Below are positions 8,425-14,972 of a stretch of 23,043 nucleotides of DNA, one piece after another. This DNA is from an uncultured Lachnospiraceae bacterium (GTDB lineage Bacteria; Bacillota_A; Clostridia; Lachnospirales; Lachnospiraceae), in the NCBI GenBank assembly GCA_949957035.1, contig CATLIP010000003.1, positions 1 through 23,043 of the forward strand. The letters are read 5' to 3'. Each line of letters starts with the position of its first letter. Position 1 is the stretch's first letter. The position numbers and the translations under genes were made by a program. Below the pieces are notes generated by a model that was given only the letters and a program-made list of their open reading frames with translations, had not been told where the DNA came from and ran no database searches.

Positions 8425-9069
8425 TTGATAGAATATTTTGAACAAATCACCCAGGAAGAACAGGACATGCTGACAGAAGTGATTAAGACTCTCTTCTCCC
8501 AGACCTATCTTCTGGAACGCCGATACGACCGGCGCACAGGGCGGATGCAGTACGTAAAGGAATACCGGACGTGCAGCAAGCATCTGGAATTTTTGCGGGA
8601 GTATTTTTCCATAGCAGGAATCACCCTAAAAGAAAATGCACACATGGGCGTCGTCTACATCCAAGGCGGGCAAGCCTTTACAAAGAAGCTGTCAAGGCTT
8701 GCGACAATCTACCTGTTGGTGTTAAAACTCATCTACGACGAGCAGATGGAGAGCGTATCCTCAAGCAGCCATATCGTGACCACGCTGGGCGCAATGAACG
8801 GCAAGGCAGGGGAATTTCGGGTACTGAAAAGCCTGCCGTCCGTCACAGAAATGAGGCGCACAATCGCACTTCTGAGAAAATACCAGATGATTGAGCCGCT
8901 AGAGGCGTTAGAAGAGATGAACGAGCAGACGAGAATCATCATTTACCCCTGTATCAATGCCGTATTGCTGGGGGACGAGATTCGGGAACTGTTGGCGACA
9001 TTCGGGGAGGAGGACAATCTTGGAGACGAAACAGCCATTCAAAGCGCTATCGAGGATATGCCTGAATAA
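8425..9069 (+). CDS. jetB: Wadjet/Mks-type KITE subunit JetB (DUF4194)
   Basis: A 214-residue protein of the DUF4194/JetB family, the KITE-like winged-helix subunit (MksE counterpart) that binds the kleisin JetA. The start is TTG at 8425, chosen because GGGAGGT lies 7 bases upstream. Family-like features are the N-terminal FEQITQEEQDMLTEVI, the central LATIYLLVLKLIYDEQ helix, and the C-terminal EMRRTIALLRKYQMIEPL and IYPCINAVLLGDEI segments. It overlaps the start of jetC by 50 bases, which suggests translational coupling and fixed stoichiometry. It has its own promoter and is not transcribed with jetA. Confidence 0.8.
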   Translation: MIEYFEQITQEEQDMLTEVIKTLFSQTYLLERRYDRRTGRMQYVKEYRTCSKHLEFLREYFSIAGITLKENAHMGVVYIQGGQAFTKKLSRLATIYLLVLKLIYDEQMESVSSSSHIVTTLGAMNGKAGEFRVLKSLPSVTEMRRTIALLRKYQMIEPLEALEEMNEQTRIIIYPCINAVLLGDEIRELLATFGEEDNLGDETAIQSAIEDMPE

Positions 9070-12000
9070 CTGGCATTACATAGACAGGAAAGTACTGACG
9101 TTAAGCAAGGGAATCAATTTTTTTACCGGACATTCCGGCAGCGGAAAGTCCACAGTCATCGATGCCTTGCAGATTGTACTGTACGCCAGCACAGACGGGA
9201 GAGGGTTCTTCAACAAGGCGGCGGCGGACGATTCTGACCGCACCCTGATTGAATACCTGCGGGGCATGGTCAACATCAGCGAGAACAATGAGGCGCAATA
9301 CCTGAGGAACCAGAATTTTTCCAGTACCATCGTGCTGGAGATGGAGCAGACCAACACGAAGGAAAAACAGTGCGTGGGTGTGGTATTCGATGTGGATACG
9401 GCGACCAACGATGTAAACCGGCTGTTTTTTTGGCATACGGGGGATTTTCTGAAAGACGGCTACCGGATTGGAAAACGGTGTTTCAGTTCTCTTGAACTGC
9501 GGGAATATCTGCAAAGGACATTTTCACCGGAACAGTTCTATTGCGGTACAAGCAACGAGCGTTTCCGCCGCCAGCTCTATGATATCTATCTGGGCGGACT
9601 GGATATGGAGAAGTTCCCAAGACTGTTCAAGCGGGCAATTCCGTTCCGTATGAACATCAAACTGGAGGAATTTGTGAAAGAATATATCTGCATGGAGCAG
9701 GATATCCATATTGAGGACTTGCAGGAGAGCGTCATGCAGTATGGGCGGATGCGGGGAAAGATTGAGGAAACTGTGGAGGAAATCCGGCGTCTTACGCAGA
9801 TTCGGGAGCGTTATGAGGATTATGACGGGAAACGCGAGGCTGCGAAAATGTGTGCCTACCAAATCGAGCGTCTGGAAATGCTGAGGCTTACGGCGCAGGT
9901 GCAGGAATGCCGGGACAAGATTGAGAGCCGTCAGGAAGAGATTGCCGCCGGTGAAAATCAGAAAGCCGGACTTGAAAAAGAGCAGAGGGGAATCCAGGAA
10001 GAATATGAGGAGGTCATCCTGAGGATTGCGAATAGCGGCTACCTGGGGCTTGAGTCGGAGCAGGAGGCTGTGGATACGGAGCTTAGGCGTCTGGAAAACA
10101 GCAAGGCGAGATGGCAGCAGACGGCAGAGCGGCTGAAAGAGTGGAAGGACAAGGATGTAACGCCCAATCAGGTGTTGTGGGATATTGATAAATTTGCGGA
10201 TGAAGACATTTCGGAAGAAGAGCTTGAGCGGCTCATGGGCAGCTTACAAGACATCCAGGAGGATTTGGAGGAGCAAAGGCAGGAGGCGGACGCTGAACTC
10301 AGGAGGATTAAGAAGGAAGAGCGTGAGGCAAGGGAAGAGCTGAAATCCTTGAAACAGGGGAAGAAAGCGTATCCGAGAGAATTGGAAGAGGCAAGGTTCG
10401 AGCTGCGGGGACGCCTTCATGAGCGCTGTGGGAAATTTGTCAATGTTCAGATTCTTGCGGATTTATTAGATTTGAAAGACGAACGCTGGCAGAATGCGGT
10501 CGAGGGGTATATGGGAAATAACAAGCTGCTGCTCATCGTAGAACCGGCGTATGCGAAGATTGCCATGGATATTTATCAGCAGATGGATAAGAAGAAGTTC
10601 TTCCGGGCGTCTGTGCTGGATACGGAGAAGGTGATGAAGGAATCTCACCCTGCAAGGAAAGGCGCGCTGGCAGAAGAGGTGCTGGCGAAAGAGCCGTATG
10701 TACAGGCGTATATCGATTTCTTTCTGGGAAATGTCATGAAGTGCGAGACTGTGGAGGAGCTTAGGGATTGCAAGATTGGCGTTACGCCGGACTGCGTGCT
10801 GTACCATAGTTTCCGTCTGCAGCATATCCACCCAGAAAATTATACCAGATGCGCTTACATCGGAGATGTCAGTATGCGCCAAAGAATCCGCCGTCTGGAA
10901 GAGCAGTGCCAGAGGCTGCAGGAGGAACGGCTGCCCTTGCAGGAGCAGTTGGAGGAAATCCGCCAGACGATGCAGTTGGAGAGGCTTAGCCAGCCAATGG
11001 AGGATTATCTGGGGCAGCTTGGGGATATCCGGCAGATTTCCGGGAAAATGAAGCAAAAGAGCCAGATTGCAAAGAAGCTTGAGATGCTAAAGAGCCAGTC
11101 TGTGGATGCATGGGAGGCAAAGAAGCGGGAGTTACAGGAAAGACAGGATGTGAAGAAATCTCAGGTGGTCAAGGTGCAGGAAACCATCTGGAATTACCAG
11201 AAGGAGATTGAAAAACTGCGCGAGGAGCTTTTGCAGGCGGAGAATGGGATTATGGAGCAGCGGCGGAAACTGCGGGCAGAATCAGGGAAGGCGGCTGGTA
11301 TGTCTGACGACGGTCGTTTATTGAGTTTATTTGATGAAGACGAAAATCAAACAAGGGGTATGGGAGAAAATAGGGATGCGGCGAGAGCTAGGGAGACCCT
11401 GAGAATAGAACAGTATGAGCAGGAATTTCAGAAATATCTCTCCGGCAGAAAATCCGGGAATTACGATTATCTCAAGCGTCAGCGTCTTGCAGACCTCTAC
11501 CCGATGCGTGAAGCTGAGGAGGAGGCTTACCAGAAATTAGTGGAGGAGCGCAGCAGCTATGTGAGGAATTACCCGAACCGGACATTCTCTACAGCCATCC
11601 GGGATAATATTCCTTACGATGATTTGCTGGAAAATCTCAGATGCGATGAGCTGGAGGCGTTCCGGGAGTCTGCGAAAGAACAGGCGCGTTCTGCCGTCGA
11701 GCATTTTAAGGACGACTTTATTTTCAAAATCCGCAGCGCCATCCGGGAAGCATACCAGCGCAAAGACGAGCTGAACCGGATTATCAGCGGGCTGGATTTC
11801 GGGAAGGATAAGTATCAGTTTGTGATTACGAAGAACAAGGGTGCGGACGGAAGGTATTATAAGATGTTCATGGACGACGCACTGCAGATTCATCCTTCGC
11901 AGTTGACCGATACCATGGAGAACCAGCTTGACATGTTTACCATGGAGCATGAGAACCAATACGGGGAGCTGATGAATGAGCTGATTCATATATTCATCCC

Positions 12001-12490
12001 GCCGGAGAATGCGACTTCGGAGGAGCTGAATGAGGCGAAGAAGAATATGGATAAATACGCAGATTACCGCACTTATCTGTCTTTCGATATGCAGCAGATT
12101 ATAAAAGGGCAGAAGGATATGGCAATCGGGCTTGGTAGGATGATTAAGAAGAACTCCGGCGGTGAAGGGCAGAATCCTTTGTATGTGGCTCTTCTGGCGA
12201 GTTTTGCCCAGGTCTATAAAGTGAATACTCCGGCAAGGTATCAGAGAAACCCGACGATTCGGCTGGTGGTGTTGGACGAGGCGTTTTCCAAGATGGATGC
12301 GGAGAAGGTGGCAAGCTGTATTTCCCTGATACGGGGGCTTGGTTTCCAGGCGATTATCAGCGCGACCAATGATAAGATACAGAATTATCTGGAAAATGTA
12401 GACAAGACCTTTGTGTATGCCAATCCCAATAAGCGGCATATTTCGATTCAGGAATTTGAGCGGGAAGATTTTGGGGAATTGGTGGAATAA
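9020..12490 (+). CDS. jetC: Wadjet/Mks-type SMC-like ATPase JetC
   Basis: A 1156-residue SMC-type ATPase, the MukB/MksB-like motor of the Jet complex that extrudes DNA loops. Walker A GHSGSGKST is at residues 37-45, the signature SGGEGQ at 1046-1051 and Walker B LVVLDEAF at 1082-1089. Two long charged coiled-coil stretches flank a central hinge-like region (about 470-610, CGKFVNVQILADLL onward). The start is TTG at 9020 inside jetB, 6 bases after GGGGAGGAGG. The in-frame ATG at 8957 has no ribosome site and would add residues that only mirror jetB coding. The ATPase core looks intact. The usual downstream partner jetD is missing: after the stop come a G-rich hairpin and convergent unrelated genes. 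Confidence 0.85.
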   Translation: METKQPFKALSRICLNNWHYIDRKVLTLSKGINFFTGHSGSGKSTVIDALQIVLYASTDGRGFFNKAAADDSDRTLIEYLRGMVNISENNEAQYLRNQNFSSTIVLEMEQTNTKEKQCVGVVFDVDTATNDVNRLFFWHTGDFLKDGYRIGKRCFSSLELREYLQRTFSPEQFYCGTSNERFRRQLYDIYLGGLDMEKFPRLFKRAIPFRMNIKLEEFVKEYICMEQDIHIEDLQESVMQYGRMRGKIEETVEEIRRLTQIRERYEDYDGKREAAKMCAYQIERLEMLRLTAQVQECRDKIESRQEEIAAGENQKAGLEKEQRGIQEEYEEVILRIANSGYLGLESEQEAVDTELRRLENSKARWQQTAERLKEWKDKDVTPNQVLWDIDKFADEDISEEELERLMGSLQDIQEDLEEQRQEADAELRRIKKEEREAREELKSLKQGKKAYPRELEEARFELRGRLHERCGKFVNVQILADLLDLKDERWQNAVEGYMGNNKLLLIVEPAYAKIAMDIYQQMDKKKFFRASVLDTEKVMKESHPARKGALAEEVLAKEPYVQAYIDFFLGNVMKCETVEELRDCKIGVTPDCVLYHSFRLQHIHPENYTRCAYIGDVSMRQRIRRLEEQCQRLQEERLPLQEQLEEIRQTMQLERLSQPMEDYLGQLGDIRQISGKMKQKSQIAKKLEMLKSQSVDAWEAKKRELQERQDVKKSQVVKVQETIWNYQKEIEKLREELLQAENGIMEQRRKLRAESGKAAGMSDDGRLLSLFDEDENQTRGMGENRDAARARETLRIEQYEQEFQKYLSGRKSGNYDYLKRQRLADLYPMREAEEEAYQKLVEERSSYVRNYPNRTFSTAIRDNIPYDDLLENLRCDELEAFRESAKEQARSAVEHFKDDFIFKIRSAIREAYQRKDELNRIISGLDFGKDKYQFVITKNKGADGRYYKMFMDDALQIHPSQLTDTMENQLDMFTMEHENQYGELMNELIHIFIPPENATSEELNEAKKNMDKYADYRTYLSFDMQQIIKGQKDMAIGLGRMIKKNSGGEGQNPLYVALLASFAQVYKVNTPARYQRNPTIRLVVLDEAFSKMDAEKVASCISLIRGLGFQAIISATNDKIQNYLENVDKTFVYANPNKRHISIQEFEREDFGELVE

Positions 12491-12499
12491 ATGAGGAAA

Positions 12500-12531
12500 G
12501 GGGGAGATGGGAAGATTTGCGCCCCTCCCCC
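12500..12531. terminator. G/C-rich hairpin after jetC
   Basis: GGGGGAG (12500-12506) pairs with CTCCCCC (12525-12531) between convergent jetC and the DUF6440 gene. It has no U-tract on the plus side, so terminator function is weakly supported. Confidence 0.3.
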
Positions 12532-12545
12532 AGTGGAGTTGTCAG

Positions 12546-12725
12546 CTATTGGTTAATGACCGGAGAAATAATGGGTTTTCCTTCCCGGTCAAGCAATGGT
12601 GTTAATCCGCCTGATTGACCGCTGACATGGTATAAATAATTCACGCCGGTTACTTTGTCTACCCAGATTTCTGATACATTCAATTTGCCTTGAGAGTAGA
12701 TTACTTCAAATCTTTCATTTTTCAT
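12546..12725 (-). CDS. Small DUF6440 family protein
   Basis: A 59-residue protein. It begins MKNERFEVIY and carries the family-like core DKVTGVNYLYHVSGQSGGLT followed by PLLDREGKPII. I recognise this as DUF6440, short proteins common in Firmicutes with no known function. A GAGGAG site lies about 6 bases before the ATG. It lies 34 bases downstream of the AAA/nuclease gene on the same strand, so the two are probably co-transcribed. No signal peptide or membrane helix. Confidence 0.75.
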   Translation of the reverse strand: MKNERFEVIYSQGKLNVSEIWVDKVTGVNYLYHVSGQSGGLTPLLDREGKPIISPVINQ

Positions 12726-12759
12726 GGTTTGCTCCTCGTCTTTTCATGATACTACATTT

Positions 12760-14466
12760 TTATATTTCCGGTACACATACTATTTTACATTTTTTCTTAT
12801 AACATGCAATACCAAACTTATAAATTGTCTCCATGCCCTCTTGTTTGCATGCGGAAACATATCCGTCATGGTCGATTTGCTTTAACGCTTTCTGGCAGGC
12901 AGAATCAAAGGTTCCGTTTTCCGCATATTTTACTTCAATGATGCAGCCGACTTTTTCCTGTGGAACGGTAAGTTTGATATCTGTGTAGCCGGTTCCGGAC
13001 TCGGCGTTAGATTTTACGATCCAATGTCCGTTGGCTTTCAACAGACCCAACAATAATCCATGGTAAAAATTCTCTTTCATTTCTTTGTGGACACAGGTAT
13101 CGCGAATACTAATGGAATCTGACATAAATTCGTTGAAAACAGTCTGAACCGTTGGACTGTCGCCATCTATGAATGCCCTGCAGAAACGAGTCCAATCGGC
13201 TGCGTTTTGAGTAACATTCGTTTGAAACCAAGAGAGGATATGCTCTTTATAGATACCAAGAACTTCTTGGTTCGGAATGGCTAGACGATGTATTTTACCT
13301 TTCGGTTCTTCGGCATCTGTCAGATATCCCGTTGCAAAAAGTACACTCCACAGATACGTCTGCCGTATTCTGGTTTCCTTGTTATCCAAATCTGTGTAAG
13401 TCAGTTCCGGAATCAACACTTTTTGAATCGTATCACCGGAAATCAAAGCTTCAATCTCAGATTTTGTAGTTTCAGAGGAGTTTTCCAGTATATCTCTTAC
13501 AATAAAATTACTGCTGCTGTTCTCCCAGTAAGGTTCCATTGGAGCATTTCTCGATTCACAGAACTTATCACACTGGTTTATCACATCCCATGGGCAGTAC
13601 ACATCCACATTTCCAAAATGATAACCGTCATACCATTCTTTGAATAGGCCATACTTCTCTTCCAACCCATAGTAAGCCAGCATTGCCCGGACTTCTTCGT
13701 CCGTGAATCCAAAATATTCTCCAAAACGGACGTCTGAAATCGTGCGCACCTTAAAATTGTTCAATCCGGTAAATATACTCTCTCTTGCAATACGAAGACA
13801 GCCGGTAATCACTGCAAAACAAAGATTGGGGTTGGTCTTTAACCCCTGACTGAAAAATGAACGGATCAGTTGAATCATTTCTGCATAGTAATGCTTCTGG
13901 TAAGCCTTGTCGAGAGGAACGTCATATTCGTCAATTAAGACAATGACAGGCGTCCCGAAATGCTTTCTAAGCAGCCGGGTCAATAATTTCAGGCTGTTAT
14001 ACAGGAAAGCGCTGTTTTCAAAATCTCCGTCCATTAACTTCTGGAATTTATTTTTTTCGGAGGTAGTCAGTTGTTCGCTGTCAATGAGGAAACTATAGCG
14101 TTCTGCCTCTTCACTGATAAGAATTCCAAGGCTGTCATAGGCTACTTTGTAATTTTCACCGTCAACGTCCTTTAGGCTGAGTGAAATAACAGGATATTTT
14201 CCCATATATTGCTGGCAGAGAGTGTGTTCTTGCGCTATTTTCAGCCCTTCAAACAGAGAGGCGTCGGCGCCAAGCTCAAAAAAAGATTTCAGCATGTCTA
14301 TATTCAGGCTTTTCCCGAAACGGCGCGGTCTTGTAAAAAGGTTTACACTGCCCTTTGTCCGGATAAGTTCGCTGATAAAGCCTGTTTTATCTACATAGTA
14401 ATAGTTGTCGGTTTTGAAATGATTGAAAAATTCAATTCCTATCGGAAGCTTTTTCTTTTCTTCCAT
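12760..14466 (-). CDS. AAA-like ATPase with C-terminal PD-(D/E)XK nuclease domain
   Basis: A 568-residue protein of the AAA-ATPase_like/DUF1703 family. It opens with the family signature LPIGIEFFNHFKTDNYYYVD and a modified P-loop RPRRFGKS at residues 46-53. Walker B VIVLIDEYD ends at about 182. The C-terminus has D496 (TDIKL), then E511 and K513 (IIEVKYA), the PD-(D/E)XK triad. These proteins are abundant and multicopy in gut anaerobes and their substrate is unknown; a mobile or defence-related role is inferred. A GAAAGGAGGG site precedes the ATG by about 10 bases, and the leader holds a 21-base inverted repeat. The small DUF6440 gene follows. All motifs look intact. Confidence 0.85.
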   Translation of the reverse strand: MEEKKKLPIGIEFFNHFKTDNYYYVDKTGFISELIRTKGSVNLFTRPRRFGKSLNIDMLKSFFELGADASLFEGLKIAQEHTLCQQYMGKYPVISLSLKDVDGENYKVAYDSLGILISEEAERYSFLIDSEQLTTSEKNKFQKLMDGDFENSAFLYNSLKLLTRLLRKHFGTPVIVLIDEYDVPLDKAYQKHYYAEMIQLIRSFFSQGLKTNPNLCFAVITGCLRIARESIFTGLNNFKVRTISDVRFGEYFGFTDEEVRAMLAYYGLEEKYGLFKEWYDGYHFGNVDVYCPWDVINQCDKFCESRNAPMEPYWENSSSNFIVRDILENSSETTKSEIEALISGDTIQKVLIPELTYTDLDNKETRIRQTYLWSVLFATGYLTDAEEPKGKIHRLAIPNQEVLGIYKEHILSWFQTNVTQNAADWTRFCRAFIDGDSPTVQTVFNEFMSDSISIRDTCVHKEMKENFYHGLLLGLLKANGHWIVKSNAESGTGYTDIKLTVPQEKVGCIIEVKYAENGTFDSACQKALKQIDHDGYVSACKQEGMETIYKFGIACYKKKCKIVCVPEI

Positions 14467-14496
14467 AATATGCTAACCCTCCTTTCAATATATTCT

Positions 14497-14545
14497 ACTT
14501 TACTTGCATTGGATTGTGTCAGCTACAATCCGATGCAAGTAAAGT
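14497..14545. repeat. Long 21-base inverted repeat
   Basis: ACTTTACTTGCATTGGATTGT (14497-14517) and its complement at 14525-14545 differ at one base, with a 7-base loop. It lies in the leader of the AAA/nuclease gene and just upstream of the small toxin promoter. In the minus direction a possible promoter overlaps it (CTGACA 14522-14517, 19-base spacer, TAGAAT 14497-14492). It could be an operator, a leader hairpin or a terminator-like insulator; the sequence does not decide. Confidence 0.7.
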
Positions 14546-14580
14546 CTTTTAAGAAAGAGATAGAAGAATGTTCCTTGATA

Positions 14581-14589
14581 TGTTATAAT
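14581..14589 (+). promoter_or_regulatory. Extended -10 promoter of the small toxin gene
   Basis: TGTTATAAT is a perfect extended -10 (TG-N-TATAAT). No good -35 is seen at 17 bases, which is tolerable for this class. Transcription would begin near 14596, about 40 bases before the ATG at 14636. Confidence 0.55.
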
Positions 14590-14610
14590 GCTTGTGTTGT
14601 CTAACCTACA

Positions 14611-14622
14611 CCCGGCAACGGG
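14611..14622 (+). promoter_or_regulatory. Leader hairpin beside the toxin Shine-Dalgarno site
   Basis: CCCG-GCAA-CGGG forms a short stem with a GNRA tetraloop. Its last G residues are the first bases of the GGGAGGAGG ribosome-binding site, so it may restrict initiation, as 5' structures do in fst-type toxin mRNAs. Functional reading is inference. Confidence 0.4.
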
Positions 14623-14635
14623 AGGAGGTGTTTGC

Positions 14636-14734
14636 ATGGAGTTATTCTTCACATTTCTTGTGACTGTCGTAGCAGGTGTGGTTTGCCACCTCATCAGCAA
14701 ATGGCTAGACAGGCACGACAAAGGCAACAAATAG
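14636..14734 (+). CDS. Fst-like type I toxin peptide (32 residues)
   Basis: A 32-residue peptide behind an excellent GGGAGGAGG site. It has a hydrophobic membrane helix (residues 3-20, FFTFLVTVVAGVVCHLI) followed by a short polar tail, WLDRHDKGNK. This is the layout of Fst/Ldr-type toxins, where a helix is followed by a W/V-L-D and charged end. Such peptides insert in the inner leaflet and disturb the membrane when overproduced, and their translation is blocked by a small antisense RNA. Here a convergent minus-strand promoter and shared terminator supply a plausible antitoxin RNA. Homology is by pattern only; a small membrane protein of another kind is the alternative. Confidence 0.7.
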   Translation: MELFFTFLVTVVAGVVCHLISKWLDRHDKGNK

Positions 14735-14770
14735 CCTAGTGGGTGCTTTGCCACTATAAAAAGAAAAGAA

Positions 14771-14808
14771 AAATCCCTCGACTGTACGCCATTACGGTCG
14801 GGGGATTT
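14771..14808. terminator. Shared bidirectional terminator of toxin and antitoxin RNA
   Basis: A 16-pair stem (14771-14786 with 14793-14808, loop CGCCAT), with two positions that are G-U in the plus RNA and A-C in the minus RNA. On the minus side it is followed by TTCTTTTCTTTTT, a clear U-tract; on the plus side by GTTCTTT. Confidence 0.75.
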
Positions 14809-14809
14809 G

Positions 14810-14848
14810 TTCTTTGCCTACATGGATTTCTCCACATTTCTTTGCCTA
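14810..14848 (+). repeat. Pair of 11-base direct repeats in the antitoxin region
   Basis: TTCTTTGCCTA occurs at 14810-14820 and 14838-14848, 28 bases apart. A shorter copy (CTTTGCC) is in the toxin 3' untranslated region at 14746-14752. Comparable direct repeats mediate RNA pairing in par/fst loci. Confidence 0.7.
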
Positions 14849-14853
14849 ACGGC

Positions 14854-14882
14854 ATTATAGCATATGCAGGTTTTAATTGCAA
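14854..14882 (-). promoter_or_regulatory. Promoter of the predicted antitoxin RNA
   Basis: TTGCAA, 17 bases, then TGC-TATAAT on the minus strand. This is one of the best promoters in the window and points to no protein gene. It runs toward the toxin gene. Confidence 0.55.
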
Positions 14883-14972
14883 GATACATTTCTTTTTCAC
14901 AAAATAAAAATTTTATCCTAATGTAGTGTGTGTCTGAAAATTGCTTTTTGCAAGATGTTGTCCCAATTTGCA

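Larger units (their letters stand above)
14762..14848 (-). ncRNA. Predicted antisense antitoxin RNA of the Fst-like locus
   Basis: A minus promoter (TTGCAA 14882-14877, 17-base spacer, extended -10 TGC-TATAAT ending at 14854) should start an RNA near 14847. The RNA runs through two copies of TAGGCAAAG and ends at the hairpin 14771-14808 followed by a U-rich run (TTCTTTTCTTTTT). That makes a transcript of about 85 bases, convergent with the toxin mRNA. The repeats can pair with CTTTGCC at 14746-14752 and TTTGCCAC at 14682-14689 in the toxin mRNA, and UGUAGG with CCTACA in its 5' leader. No expression evidence is available. Confidence 0.5.

Noticed and set aside
8957..9019. ATG 8957 as the jetC start
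   Set aside because: No ribosome site, and the added residues only mirror jetB coding in another frame. TTG 9020 follows a strong GGGGAGGAGG.
11537..12439. A 300-codon minus-strand frame inside jetC
   Set aside because: Antisense to the conserved ATPase end of JetC; no domain and His/Leu/Arg-biased composition typical of shadows.
12491..12760. Possible jetD remnant downstream of jetC
   Set aside because: The only coding signal is the minus-strand DUF6440 gene; no Toprim-like residues are visible in any frame.
14209..14604. Plus-strand frame crossing the start of the AAA/nuclease gene
   Set aside because: Mostly antisense to the conserved P-loop region and ends within the toxin promoter; no ribosome site.
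14938..14956. Small hairpin TTGC-AAAAA-GCAA after the kinase gene as a terminator
   Set aside because: Only four base pairs; too weak to call.
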